NCBI RefSeq assembly: GCF_046630445.1
Contig: NC_092333.1
Location: 7,289,501 to 7,353,500, forward strand
From: Rutidosis leptorrhynchoides
Taxonomy: Eukaryota > Streptophyta > Magnoliopsida > Asterales > Asteraceae
Direction of reading: 5' to 3'
DNA: 64,000 nt
Both the position numbers and the translations under genes were made by a program. The notes below the pieces were generated by a model. It saw only the letters and a list, made by a program, of their open reading frames with translations. It made no database searches and was not told the DNA's origin. Every line of letters starts with the position of its first letter. Position 1 is the first letter of the stretch. Shown here one piece after another: positions 51,761 through 62,389 of the stretch.

Positions 51761-53449
51761 GGACTACTCCTTTGAGGTAGTTATTATTACTACTCTTATT
51801 ATTATTATTTCATTATTATTATTATTATTATTATTGTTACTATTGTTATTATTTATTATTGATTGTTATTAAGTAATTATTGTTATTACTAATATTAGAA
51901 ATAAGATTTTTAGTATAATTAATATTATTATTACTATTAAAATATATAGTATTATTATGATTAATATGACCATTAAAATTGCTATTAAAATCATCAGTTT
52001 TATTAAAAGTGCCATTATTATTTAAAATATTATTTTTATGAAAACTAACATTGTTTATCTTATCATTATTGTCTTTTCTATTAAAATTATTATTATTACT
52101 AACATTACTTTTATTATTAGTATTATTATCAAAGCTATTAATATCAGTATCATTACTAAATCTAATTATTTTTAGTATTATTATTATTATCATAAAAAAA
52201 AAGATACAAATTTTTATTTATATTATTTTACCAAATAAATAACTATATAAGAATATATTTAAAACATATCACATAACAACATTAATATTTTCATAATAAA
52301 TACTAATTATTTATCTAATGTATATAAAATAAAGTATAGTTAATTTAATTATTAATGAAACATACAAGTTACTAACATAACAATTAATAATAAAACATAA
52401 ACTTGTTCAATTACGATTATATGTTTTAATATATATAACTGTTATAGGTTTGTGAATCCGAGGCCAACCTTGCATTGTTCAGTTCTGTCGTATGCATATT
52501 TTTACTACAAAATATCGTATTGTGAGTTCATTTGCTCCCTTTTACTCTTTATATTTTTGGGACTGAGAATACATGCGCTGTTTTTACAACTGATTTATTA
52601 AATGCCTTTGAAATCTATATTTTTAAACTGAGATGCTTTTATAAATGTTTGACGAGATAGATACAAGCAAAACATTCCTCGAATGAATTATTATGCAGAC
52701 AGAAGTTCTGTGGATTATTATTGAATTAGTTGGACGTGATAATTGCTACTAATTGTTGTGAATATTTTCCCTGATTATTATTTCTTGGTAACCTAAGAAT
52801 TAGAAAACGGGTATGGCCCTAATTCACGTGAATCCTAAAGGAAGCTACCGGGTTTAACACCCCCACCCAGAATGTTCACTAGACGGAAGAGCTAGTGGGC
52901 GTGGTGTTTAGTACTTCGAAGTTTATATATTTTACAGACGAGATGTTCTGTTTTGGAGATATTATTGATGCGCATTATATGTTAAGGTCGGTTACCAAGC
53001 CAAGTAATGAATGCAAAGTGAATGTTATGTATCGAGAGAATAATTTTTATACACAAGTTATGTGTATTATTTTTGTGCACGAGATATGTGTACGGTTATT
53101 TAAAAATCGCGAGGCAACCTACGGGGGAGAAAAGGATACGAACCTACTCTGCTAAGCATTATAAAAAATGGTTTTGTACACGAGATAGGTGTACTGTATT
53201 TAAATCTTGTGGTCTATCAAAATGTTGAATTTTATTGTTTATGATAAAACTATGAACTCACCAATCTTTTGGTTGACACTTTTAAAACATGTTTATTCTC
53301 AGGTCTGAAAGAAATCTTCCGTTGTGCATTTGCTCATTTTTAAAGATATTACATGGAGTCGTTCATGGCATATAGAGGTCAAAACCTTGCAATGGGACCA
53401 TCTGTTGAAGACTTCGTCCAGGTGGATTAGGACGGGTCACTATAAGTTA

Positions 53450-54306
53450 GGAATAAACTTCAAAAACTTGTTTAAAAAGACTATTGGGGATGGTGGTAAC
53501 AGAAAATTTTGGGATGGGTTTGGCTTGACAACACACCTTTAAAGCACAGATTTAGGAGATTATATTTGCTTGAAGTGGACAAGAATGTGCAGGTTAAGGA
53601 TCGGGTTTTATGGACAGGCTCAGCCTGGACGTCGACATAGAATTCGAACAGAATTTTTCGAGGCAGAACATAGTCTGAGCTGATCGAGCTGTAATCAGTG
53701 GTGCTGTCGCTTCTGCCTCCGAGTGGGTCAAGGGATAGTTGGGTATGGGCTCTTGATAATCGAGGTAAATTCACAACAAAATCTCTTAGCAATCTTATCG
53801 ATACTATGCGAAATAACTTAGTAACCAATAAATTGGGAGTTTTCGTATTGAGGCTTAAACTTAAAAAATTGTCGGTTCGTATAGAGTTAGATAGACGGGG
53901 TATTGACTTAGATTCATTATGATGCCCTACTTGTGACGATGACATTGAATCAATAGATCACACATTCATTTTTTGAAAGCATGCTAGAGATATTTGGGAT
54001 AGAGTTTATAAATGGTGGGGTTTAAATAGTGCAAATAACTTTATCTTGGAGGAAACTTTATGCGGGATAAATGGGAATAATACTTCGGGTTGGGGTTCGA
54101 AGCTTTGGCAAGCAATAGAATGGGTCACTGGGTACATTATTTGGAAAAATCGTAACCAAAAGGTTTTCAACAATAAATGGTGGTGCAGGGCAACGGCCCT
54201 CAACGAAATTCAGATTAACAGTTTCGAGTGGATCTCGTGTCATTCGCGGAAGACAAAAATGGATTGGCTTCAATGGTTATCAGCTCCACATTCGTATATA
54301 AAATAG
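53450..54306 (+). pseudogene. LINE C-terminal region with zf-RVT domain, fragment 3
   Basis: It resumes the LINE after the solo LTR with GINFKNLFKKTIGDGGNRKF, then WVWALDNRGKFTTKSLSNLI and the zinc-binding RVT motif CPTCDDDIESIDHTFIF (53922-53975), followed by WDRVYKWWGLN and the typical C-terminal tail (IIWKNRNQKVF, stop 54304-54306). Stops near 53540, 53640 and 53922 and shifts show decay. The A-rich stretch near 54485-54507 may be the LINE tail. Confidence 0.9.
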
Positions 54307-54891
54307 TATGCTGTATATATCTTTCGGCTCTTAATGCCTGTTGATGTAATTTGTTTTCTTTTACTCGGCAAGTGGGGCTTAAATATTACAGCCCAGTCTT
54401 TTAGCATGTGGGCTTTAAATAGTACAACCACTTGATTGTAAATTTGTAATCTTCGTTTTTTAATTTAATTATAGCCGCTTTTGAAATAATAAAAATAAAA
54501 AACATTTTATAGCCTTATAACCCTGAAAAAGTTTTAAATTGAACTCTCTTTCAGGTGGCAGAAGTGAAAATGTTTTTGTTATCATTTGTTAAATGTGGGA
54601 TGGTCAAACCGACCGTATCCTGTGAGAGATTTAGTATTACGTAGTATAAGGTTAAAAATAACCCGAGTCGAATAGAAAGATAAGGTCCGTTGAAGTTTTT
54701 TGGTGGAGTTTGAATTTTCTTTTCTTTTTTTTTTTTAATAAGAAATTGAATTTACATTTTATAACTCTGAAAATGTTTTAAAATTGAACCTTAAAAAAAG
54801 TGGCAGAAGTGAAAATGTTTTTGTTGTCGTTTATTAAATGTGGGATGGTCTAAACGGACGTATCCTGCGAGAGATTTAGTATTATAAGTAT
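54281..54891 (+). repeat. 611-bp tandem duplication of the LINE 3' end, unit 1
   Basis: It starts at CAGCTCCACATTCG within the last LINE codons and recurs at 54892. Inside it a 130-bp segment (GTGGCAGAAGTGAAAATG through GAGATTTAGTATT) already occurs twice (about 54556-54637 and 54800-54884). There is no coding sequence beyond the LINE stop. Confidence 0.88.
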
Positions 54892-55501
54892 CAGCTCCAC
54901 ATTTGTATATATAATAGTATGTTGTATATATCTTTCGGCTCTTAATGCCCGTTGATGTAATTCGTTTTCTTTTACTCGGCAAGTGGGGCTTAAATATTAC
55001 AGCCCAGTCTTCGTAATCTAGTTAGCATGTGGGCTTTAAATAGTACAACCACTTCATTGTAAATTTGTAATCTTCGTTTTTTATTTAATTATAGCCGCTT
55101 TTGAAATAATAAAAATAAAAAACATTTTATAGCCTTATAACCCTGAAAAAGTTTTAAATTGAACTCTCTTTCAGGTGGCAGAAGTGAAAATGTTTTTGTT
55201 ATCGTTTGTTAAATGTGGGATGGTCAAACCGACCGTATCCTGTGAGAAATTTTGTATTACGTAGTATAAGGTTAAAAATAACCCGAGTCGAATAGAAAGA
55301 TAAGGTCCGTTGAAGTTTTTTGATGGAGTCTGAATTTTCTTTTTTTTTAAATAAGAAATTGAATTTACAGTTTATAACTCTGAAATGTTTTAAAATTGAA
55401 CCTTAAAAAAGTGGTAGAAGGGAAAATGTTTTTGTTGCCGTTTTTTTAATGTGGGATGGTCTAAACGGGCATTTCCTGCGAGAGATTTAGTATTGTAAGG
55501 G
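54892..55501 (+). repeat. 611-bp tandem duplication of the LINE 3' end, unit 2
   Basis: Second unit, with scattered substitutions and small indels against unit 1. The internal 130-bp segment again occurs twice (about 55165-55250 and 55405-55495), so four copies in all. Confidence 0.88.
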
Positions 55502-55964
55502 TAATAATTAATGTTGAATAATAACAACACTTATTTTAAGCACACTGTACATTCTTACATATTTTAACTGCTATAAATAAATGTGATACATAAGTCGAGT
55601 AGGTTAGTCTCATATCTAGTCTTTCATTCTTTTAAAACTTCTCCCTTGATCACATGTGTATATGTAAGGATTAAATCCACTGTAAATATACATTCCATTT
55701 ACATTTTCGATGTGTATATATTACAAGTTCATAATTCAAAATTATTTTATGATTACGATAATCGAAAATCGTAACTCATTCATCACACAATTTTATAAAT
55801 AATGTAGTACTATATTTTATAACCATCAATCACTAACCTTATACGGAGTATAAATGATGTACTGATGTACTTCGTAGTACTCTGTACTATAATTTTATAA
55901 TCAACTATTTACTATCCGGCCCTTTACTCATTCGTCACGCAATTTAGTACTCCGTAAAGATAAA
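55502..55964. other. A+T-rich intergenic DNA
   Basis: No ORF or repeat recognised apart from several GTACTCCGTA/ACGGAGTA words, which resemble fragments of MITE ends. Confidence 0.4.
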
Positions 55965-55966
55965 TA

Positions 55967-56205
55967 CTACTTCCTCCGTCCCATATTAGTAGTCTAGTAT
56001 TCCATTTTGAGATGTCTCAAATTAATAGTCCACTTTCAAAAGTATAAAAGAATAAGAAGCTTAAGTTCTATTATACACTTAATGTATGTGCATAGAATTA
56101 AAAGAGAAAGAAAATGTAATGATAAAACCGGAAAGTATAGTACTTTTATGACATTTTCTTAAAGTGTGTATTTTTTGTCTGTGAACTATTAATATGAGTC
56201 ATAGC
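55967..56205. mobile_element. Stowaway-like MITE, right end decayed
   Basis: The left end CTACTTCCTCCGTCCCATAT after TA (55965-55966) is the Stowaway/Tc1-mariner MITE terminus. The right arm is recognisable only as GAACTATTAATATGAG (about 56180-56195), partly complementary to the left arm, then gives way to a TCATAGCTC triplet repeat (56197-56225). No transposase. Confidence 0.6.
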
Positions 56206-56533
56206 TCATAGCTCATAGCTCATACTATTTAATATTAATATAAAAAACTAAAATTCCTATAAAGGAGTTTTTTTTTTTTTATTATTTTTTTTTTTTTTTC
56301 CTTATATACAAAGTTTGAAATCAAAGAAAAATGTGACATGTTAGCATATTCTATTCTACTACAATTATTTTTGACTATTGACTATTACTCCGTATCATTT
56401 TTCAACGGTGATCGTTGCTTGTTTAAAATTATTTGCCAAAGTACAGTGGATATTTTTTGGTCACTCTTTTAGATAGTTCCTTATACGGAGTATTAAATAT
56501 CTTTTATATTAATCAACCACTACTTATTACAGA

Positions 56534-56541
56534 ATATATAT
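56534..56541 (+). promoter_or_regulatory. putative TATA box of the BAHD gene
   Basis: TATATATT about 75-80 bp before the ATG, in a region with no other coding. Placement is plausible but unproven. Confidence 0.4.
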
Positions 56542-56614
56542 TTAATTGATTGATATCGTGTGAAAACTTTATTAGCACAAATTAAACTAAACAACTCATT
56601 CAAAGAACAAAGCA

Positions 56615-58042
56615 ATGGCTGATGATATGCAAATTGAAGTTCCTGCCACCCTTCAGATCGCCCCACCTCCGGCCACCGTTGGCGACAGATCGTTACCGCT
56701 TACTTTTTTCGACATTCTTTGGTTACCATTTTTCCCAATTAACCAACTTTTCTTCTTCGAATTCCATCAACAAACCGATTATAATAATCCCGAAGAACTT
56801 TTCGCTTTCGAAATATTTCCAAAACTTAAACACTCATTATCCATCACTCTCCAACACTTTTTCCCATTTGCAAGCAACTTAATTGTCTTCCCTAAACAAA
56901 ATGATTCAAATGTTTTAAAAAAACCCGAAATCCGTTACGTTGAAGGTGATTCTGTCACGCTTACGTATGCAAGATCCACTTTAAGTTTAAGTGATCTCGC
57001 TGGAAATCATCCTAGAGCTAGCAAGGCGTTTTATGGATTAGTCCCACGATTAGGACGCGCGAAAAAAGTGTCTAATGATGAGGTGGCAATCCCTCTTTTC
57101 GCGGTACAAATTACATATTTTGCTAATCAGGGATTTTCACTCGGGCTCACTAATCATCACACGCTTTCTGATGCGAGTACTAGGTTCGATTTCATGAAAG
57201 CGTGGACTTCGATCGCTAAAAATGGGACAGACGAGTTATTTTTATCTAGTGAATCTAAGCCGTTTTATGATCGTGCGATCGTATACCCCGATTTGTTAGA
57301 TGAAATCTTCATGAATCAACCAGGGATTGAGAAACTTGATGGTGAACACCAGCCTGCTCATCCTAGTAGCGATACCGATAAAGTTCGAGCCACGGTTATA
57401 ATGGAAAAAACAAAAATAAATGAGCTAAAAAAGTGGTTATTGGTTAAACTACCAAATCTAGAATATCTTTCATCTTTTTCGATTACTTGTGCTTATATCT
57501 GGAGTTGCATAGCGAAATCAAGAGATCTAGCCGGAGAATTGATCAAAGGTGACAATGATCTAGAAAGATTTATTTGTACGGTGGATTGGAGGTCACGTTT
57601 AACCCCACCGATTCCAAAAACTTATTTTGGGAACTGTGTGGGATTATGTGACACTGCCAAAATAGAAAGTAAGAAAATGTCAGGAGATGCCGGGTTTATT
57701 AATGCTACCGAGTTATTAGGGCAAGCGTTAAGTCGAACCTTAAAGAATAAGGACGGAATGTTTAAAGATGCCGAAATGTGGCTTGTGAGAGCGTGTGATC
57801 CAGCTCCGGTGATAGGGGTGGCTGGATCACCGAAGATCAAGGTTTATGATTTGGATTTCGGATGGGGAAAACCGAGTAAGTATGAGACAATATCGATCGA
57901 TTACAACGGTTCGATTTCTGTTAATGCTTGCAAAGAAGCTCCAGATGATATTGAAGTTGGTTTGTGTCTTTCTCCTAAACATATGGATGCTTTTGTTGCT
58001 ATATTTACAAGTGAACTAGATAAGATTCTTAAGAAAGAATAA
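56615..58042 (+). CDS. BAHD acyltransferase, malonyltransferase-type (intronless)
   Basis: 475 residues, usual length for the family (430-480). The start is the first ATG after an A-rich leader (AAGCAATGGC). The catalytic HxxxD is HTLSD at 182-186, whose His acts as general base. The structural DFGWG motif is at 414-418, and the YFGNC motif at 337-341 is characteristic of the BAHD clade that acylates anthocyanin and other phenolic glycosides, often with malonyl-CoA. No signal peptide or membrane segment is seen, so a soluble cytosolic enzyme. It would transfer an acyl group from a CoA thioester to a sugar hydroxyl of a phenolic glucoside; the exact donor and acceptor cannot be read from sequence. 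All three motifs are intact and the frame is clean, so it is probably functional. It has no tandem paralogue here and is flanked by MITEs. Confidence 0.95.
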   Translation: MADDMQIEVPATLQIAPPPATVGDRSLPLTFFDILWLPFFPINQLFFFEFHQQTDYNNPEELFAFEIFPKLKHSLSITLQHFFPFASNLIVFPKQNDSNVLKKPEIRYVEGDSVTLTYARSTLSLSDLAGNHPRASKAFYGLVPRLGRAKKVSNDEVAIPLFAVQITYFANQGFSLGLTNHHTLSDASTRFDFMKAWTSIAKNGTDELFLSSESKPFYDRAIVYPDLLDEIFMNQPGIEKLDGEHQPAHPSSDTDKVRATVIMEKTKINELKKWLLVKLPNLEYLSSFSITCAYIWSCIAKSRDLAGELIKGDNDLERFICTVDWRSRLTPPIPKTYFGNCVGLCDTAKIESKKMSGDAGFINATELLGQALSRTLKNKDGMFKDAEMWLVRACDPAPVIGVAGSPKIKVYDLDFGWGKPSKYETISIDYNGSISVNACKEAPDDIEVGLCLSPKHMDAFVAIFTSELDKILKKE

Positions 58043-58911
58043 ACACGTTAATATTTTGGTCCAAACCAAGGGTTTGATTTGTTTTTCGTCATTTCATTTT
58101 GTGTATTGCACGTTAAGCTATTCAATTTCTTGTTGTAATATATTGTAGTGTTTTATTTTATGATTACTCCGTATTATTATGACTGCATGCTACAAATGAC
58201 ATACGGGGTGACGTGTGTACAATTTCTATATGTCTTTGGGCATTTATATCGTACACATAACATAAGAACAAAGATGCATACTTACAACGCTACCACTTAG
58301 ACATTCTATTTTTCTATATTTGCTATTGCTAGCCGTATAGTAGTACCTAATGTAAATGTTGATACAAATTTCATTGTAGCTATTTTCATTTTTAGACATT
58401 TTTTATCACATATATTAATCAACTAGTTTAATTAGGTATGCTCTTCACCGTAGAGCGTAAAAATCTTTGTTTGCAATTTCAGATATTTATACATTTTGAA
58501 ATAGTGTATGTAATTTCAAATAATAACAATGTAATTTCTTATTCAAAATAGTATAACTATGTGAAATTTCATAGCAATTATTCGAAATTCCATAGACATT
58601 ACATAGCCATTATTTAAAATTGCGTAATCATAATTTCAATTTGCAGAGCCATTATTCAAAATTTCATGTTGATTACGTAGTCGTTATTCGAGCGTTCATA
58701 ACAATACTAATGTAATGAAAGTCTCAAACTTTCAAAAGAATTGAATAGAAAAAAAGAATAGTAAAAAATATAAGTTTTTATTTATATTTTTGGTCCTGCA
58801 ACCTTTAGTTCTGTTACAAATTTACTAACTTAAAAAAAAAAAAAATCCAAAGTGGTCGGTTTGTACGTAAGATGTCAACCAATCAAATGTTTGCAAACAA
58901 TACAGTAATTA
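58043..58911. other. 3' flank of the BAHD gene, non-coding
   Basis: A+T-rich with no convincing ORF. AATAAA overlaps the stop codon (58037-58044), and several TTGTAAT/TATTT elements follow, typical of diffuse plant 3'-end signals. Words such as AATTTCATAG and ATTATTCAAAAT recur at 58500-58700. Confidence 0.4.
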
Positions 58912-58914
58912 GTA

Positions 58915-59110
58915 CTACCTCCGGCCCATTACACGTGTCCACTTACTTTTTGCACACAGTTTTAGAAAATCACACTAACTTTATTTTTCACCAATCAGAA
59001 ATCTTCTCTCTCCAGAATAGCTTCTTCTTATTGGTTGAAATTCAAAGTGGACATTTGATATGGGACAACTAAAAATGGAAAGGTGGACATTTGAAGTGGA
59101 ACGGAGGGAG
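58915..59110. mobile_element. Stowaway-like MITE, complete (196 bp)
   Basis: Left end CTACCTCCGGCCCATTACAC and right end GTGGAACGGAGGGAG are imperfect inverted repeats. TA duplications lie at 58913-58914 and 59111-59112. Inner arms (TGTCCACTTACTTTTTG; AAAGGTGGACATTTGA) extend the inverted repeat. Non-autonomous. Confidence 0.85.
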
Positions 59111-59112
59111 TA

Positions 59113-59640
59113 TATTGTTAAAATTTTAAATTACGGAGTATTAGTTAACAGAAAATTATGAAAACCATTATTTAAAGTCTATATAAACAAATAACAATAT
59201 GTTCTAAAAAAAATATAAATTTAAAATTTTGCCTTATGTCTTACCCCATCACAATTCATACATTGCACATGTGTGTGATGTGCGCCTCCTTAGAAATCTA
59301 AATTATGATCTGATGCGACGTGCATTTCTTGGTTATGACCAAGTCAAGACAAATTTTCTAAATTTTTGTTAGAGGACAAATCGTCATGATCGCTTATAAA
59401 ATAAAAAGACTATAATTTCCCTAAACTAATTAATATTAATTAATACTAATATAAATTAATTATGTATTATTTTATCCATAGTGCCACTTTAGCGTATCTA
59501 CTTAAAGATACTCCGTACTTTTAATATTGTTATTTAAATGTGTGTTGTGATTGTGATATATATTTTTTTAACTTTTTTTTTCCTTCCTAAAAACTTAAAT
59601 TAAACTAACATAAAAACAGGGAAATAATTATTCAAGAAAA
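59113..59640. other. intergenic DNA
   Basis: A+T-rich; no gene or repeat recognised. Confidence 0.35.
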
Positions 59641-59657
59641 AAGAACTGCAGAAACTT

Positions 59658-59920
59658 TTTCTTTTGAACGGTACTATATCCACATTATTCGGACGGGACT
59701 TAACCGTTTTCACGATCATATGTTACCCACACACGCGTTAGGCGGAAACTCAAGTCGCAACAACTCTGGTAGTACGATTTAACGTTGAGAAAACTCCCTC
59801 CGAGAAGCTAATAGCTGGCAGTACAAATTAAATCCCGGCCCTTGGAATCGAACCTTCGCCTACTCGTTAAGGACAAACAAGTCACCCCCTCGTATACCAA
59901 TCAGGCAATGCCTCGACGCT
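59658..59920 (-). mobile_element. tRNA-derived SINE (263 bp)
   Basis: On the minus strand from 59920: an A-box region TTGCCTGATTGG (about 59901-59912) and a perfect B box GGTTCGATTCC (about 59845-59855), then a body unrelated to tRNA and an A-rich end (AAAAGAAAAA at 59658-59667). A 17-bp target duplication AAGAACTG(C/A)AGAAACTT lies at 59641-59657 and 59921-59937 with one mismatch. All parts expected of a SINE are present. It would be transcribed by pol III and moved by a LINE. Confidence 0.88.
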
Positions 59921-60047
59921 AAGAACTGAAGAAACTTACAAGAGCCAAACCGCACAAAGCTAAAAATAGGGACCTAACTCAAACTACTAAGCAAAACGTC
60001 CGGACCAAAGCAAACAACAAAAAGCAAAAGAAGTAAAACTAAATGAT

Positions 60048-60074
60048 AAAAAAAAAAAAAAAAAAAAAAAAAAA
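60048..60074. repeat. 27-base A homopolymer
   Basis: An uninterrupted A run on the plus strand (T run on the minus strand). Probably a former poly(A) or homopolymer slippage. Confidence 0.9.
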
Positions 60075-60133
60075 CAAACAATCACAACAAAGGTACTACT
60101 ATAACTAAATCAATACAAACAGATAGGGAAAAC

Positions 60134-60397
60134 TTAAAACGAGGACCCGGCCACTCCGTCAAAATCGTTTATAAAGAAATGGTGTTTTTCCGCCGCTGCA
60201 CTAGCTTTCTTAATCTTCGAACCCGGCTTGATGAGTCTCCCATCCACTTGGGAGAACCGAATAGCCTTGCTCGAACGATAGAAGAACGAAAATTTTCTTG
60301 TTGACTTGGAGGATGAAGATTTTGCTCTCAAACGCGTGGTCACTCGCGCGGTTAACCTCACTCGCGTGGCGGAGTTGACTCGCGTGGTCAAGCTCAC
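60134..60397 (-). CDS. hypothetical 87-residue ORF, basic
   Basis: I do not recognise it. The first 25 residues are Thr/Arg/Val-rich, encoded by a degenerate ACTCGCGTGG repeat (60335-60405). The rest is basic and Ser/Lys-rich with IKPGSKIKKASAAAEKHHFF before an acidic C-terminus. The C-terminal half looks more like real coding sequence than the start. Minus-strand DNA downstream (60130-59940) reads like a 3' untranslated region into which the SINE was inserted. It could be the end of a gene or of a transposon protein; it may also be chance. Confidence 0.3.
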   Translation of the reverse strand: MSLTTRVNSATRVRLTARVTTRLRAKSSSSKSTRKFSFFYRSSKAIRFSQVDGRLIKPGSKIKKASAAAEKHHFFINDFDGVAGSSF

Positions 60398-60439
60398 TCG
60401 TGTGGTCTAACGTGCGGCTAGGCTATCAAACGTGTTGTC

Positions 60440-61108
60440 AAACGCGTGGAAGCTGAAGAACATCATCAACTCAATGTTTTTGGGTTTTGACCCCAAATCT
60501 TGATTTGGGTCGTTTTGATCATGAAACAACTTAAAAACATCATATAATACATATAAACATAAATCTAACATAAATCAAGCATCACAAGCACATAATAATC
60601 AGGATTCAAGCCAAATAACCTAAAACCCAATTTAACTCAAAACTAAGATTAAAACAAGATTAAACCATGAATTCAGTACACATACCTCGTTAAAGATCAT
60701 TGATTAAACACTAATTCAAATTCTAAACTTGATTCAATCCAATTTCACTTCATGATTCAAGTTAGGGTTTCAAAGGATCAACATTTAGGTACGAGTGTGA
60801 GTTTTCTAATTTGGGAAAATGGAAGGAATAATCGAGAAACAAGTATATAAATGGGTTATAAACCCATTCCTCATACCACACGGATATTTATCAGTTATCT
60901 AACAACCTACGTACCTCGATAGACAACCCTAACGAGGTCCGAAATAAATAAATAAAAACATGTTCTGTAACCCTTGTCATAAAACGAATCTATCAACACC
61001 GATAATTAATTCTAAATATTTAATTAAAATAAAAGAATAATAACCACACAAGTCAAGTCCTAATGGTAAAATAGTCATTGCAACTAGGCCCGATTTGCGG
61101 ATGTTACA
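60440..61108 (-). other. possible LTR edge or non-coding gene flank
   Basis: TGTAACATCCGC on the minus strand at 61097-61108 resembles the TGTAAC(A/G)NCC starts of LTRs in this window. The region to its left has no ORF and no matching end was found. Weak. Confidence 0.25.
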
Positions 61109-61123
61109 GATAGCCATTGGATT

Positions 61124-61290
61124 TTTTTTTTCCAAACGGTCGGTCCTTAAACATTTTTCAAAAGGAAATGGAAACGGACGAATGGTTGGATGGTCGCGTG
61201 GGCGGACGGCTGGGCGCAGCCCTACCATCAGCGCCCAGGTAGGTGGGGAGCTGGACGGGTGGGAAGGAGCCACTTTTGGGAGCAGTCTAA
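61124..61290. other. short G+C-rich patch with inverted repeat
   Basis: G+C content is well above the surroundings. CTGGGCGC (61210-61217) and GCGCCCAG (61231-61238) form an 8-bp perfect stem with a 13-base loop. No gene is recognised. Confidence 0.4.
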
Positions 61291-61464
61291 CAAACCTTCA
61301 CTTGATGAATTGTGACACTTTGTTGATCTTCATGTTGTATTCATCTTCATCATCTTCATGGATCAATTCATGTTCATCATTACATATACACATCGACATA
61401 TACATACATCATTGTTATATTCATAATCAAGTAATCAACACGAATCCAACACTTCTAGTATTTT

Positions 61465-61609
61465 TGTTATACAATAGAATTCCCCATAACAATCACTTTA
61501 TTATCATTCAATATTTATAGAGTACAGAAACCCTAACATTACGTAGAAACCATAGCAGACTGTAAGCCCATAATACATATTGAACTCGGGCCAAATATAT
61601 TGGCTAACA
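61465..61609 (-). repeat. TRIM 3' LTR (145 bp)
   Basis: Differs from the right copy at a few positions (for example ACGTAGAAACCATAGCAG against ACATAGAAGCTCTAGTAG). Confidence 0.9.
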
Positions 61610-62389
61610 CTCCCCCGCAGTCCGAACGACGAAATCGCGAAAGTTCGGACTGGAGCAAAACAATAAACATTAAATTAAAGAAATAAAATAAACTCTAAAC
61701 TCTACATTTTTGTTCATTTGTTGCATCGAATAGGCTGATATTCGTTGGTTGAGTTGCATATTTCTTGACGGGTTCTCCTTTTCTGTAGCGTTACCGCTTT
61801 CATATGCTACTTTTGCGGACGAAACAGTATTCTTCAATGCTGCAAACAAGAGTTTTGACAATATTCTTTTTTTTTGTGTTTTTTTTTATATTCCTCTTTT
61901 TTTTTGGGTTTGGAACCTAGTCAAGCTAGGCGGCTCAGCCCCACGCCGATAAAAAAAAAAAAAGATTACATGTTACGATAACATCTAAACAAAAATAAAA
62001 GACGTTGATAAAAGAAAATAAAAAATTACATGTTATGATAATATCTAAACAAAATAAAAGACAGAGGATTAAATCGGCATATGCTCGTGGCAGGTAACAT
62101 GTGGCTAAATATAAAATAGGTTGGTGATTAAGATAATGTGATCGGTTGAAAATAAAACATGAAAGCACTCAAAGCAGATTGACGGTGAGTAGAAGTGCAA
62201 AGGGAAACAAAAAAAGGAAATAGTTTAGAGTAGGAAGGAAAAGAGTACGGCCGATTGAATTTTACGGCAATATTATTTTTTCCTTTTAGGTTTTGAGGTG
62301 GTGGTTAGGATAGTTGATGGGGTGGCTTAGAGGTACCGACACGTGATGGCCGATTAGGTCTCGGATCAAACCTCCTCTCTGATACCATG

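Larger units (their letters stand above)
49170..53444 (+). mobile_element. solo LTR, 4,275 bp, same family as the RT-1 LTR
   Basis: TGTGACGACCCGAAAAATTTCG at 49170. The end GACGGGTCACTATA at 53444 has TA in place of the usual CA. Perfect AGTTA target duplication at 49165-49169 and 53445-53449. No internal region is present, so it is the product of LTR-LTR recombination. It shares landmarks with 6580-10737: GAT repeat, tRNA-like unit, ATT-rich tract, the segment near 52448 and the end. It interrupts the LINE. Confidence 0.92.

Noticed and set aside
51849-52193. Asn-rich minus-strand ORF
   Set aside because: It is a translation of the ATT/TTA low-complexity tract of the solo LTR.
53481-53945. 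minus-strand ORF of 154 codons
   Set aside because: Antisense to the LINE zf-RVT region, which has clear coding motifs on the plus strand.
61095-61520. 141-codon plus-strand ORF across the G+C-rich patch
   Set aside because: It runs from a G+C-rich patch into the TRIM LTR without any conserved motif; likely chance.
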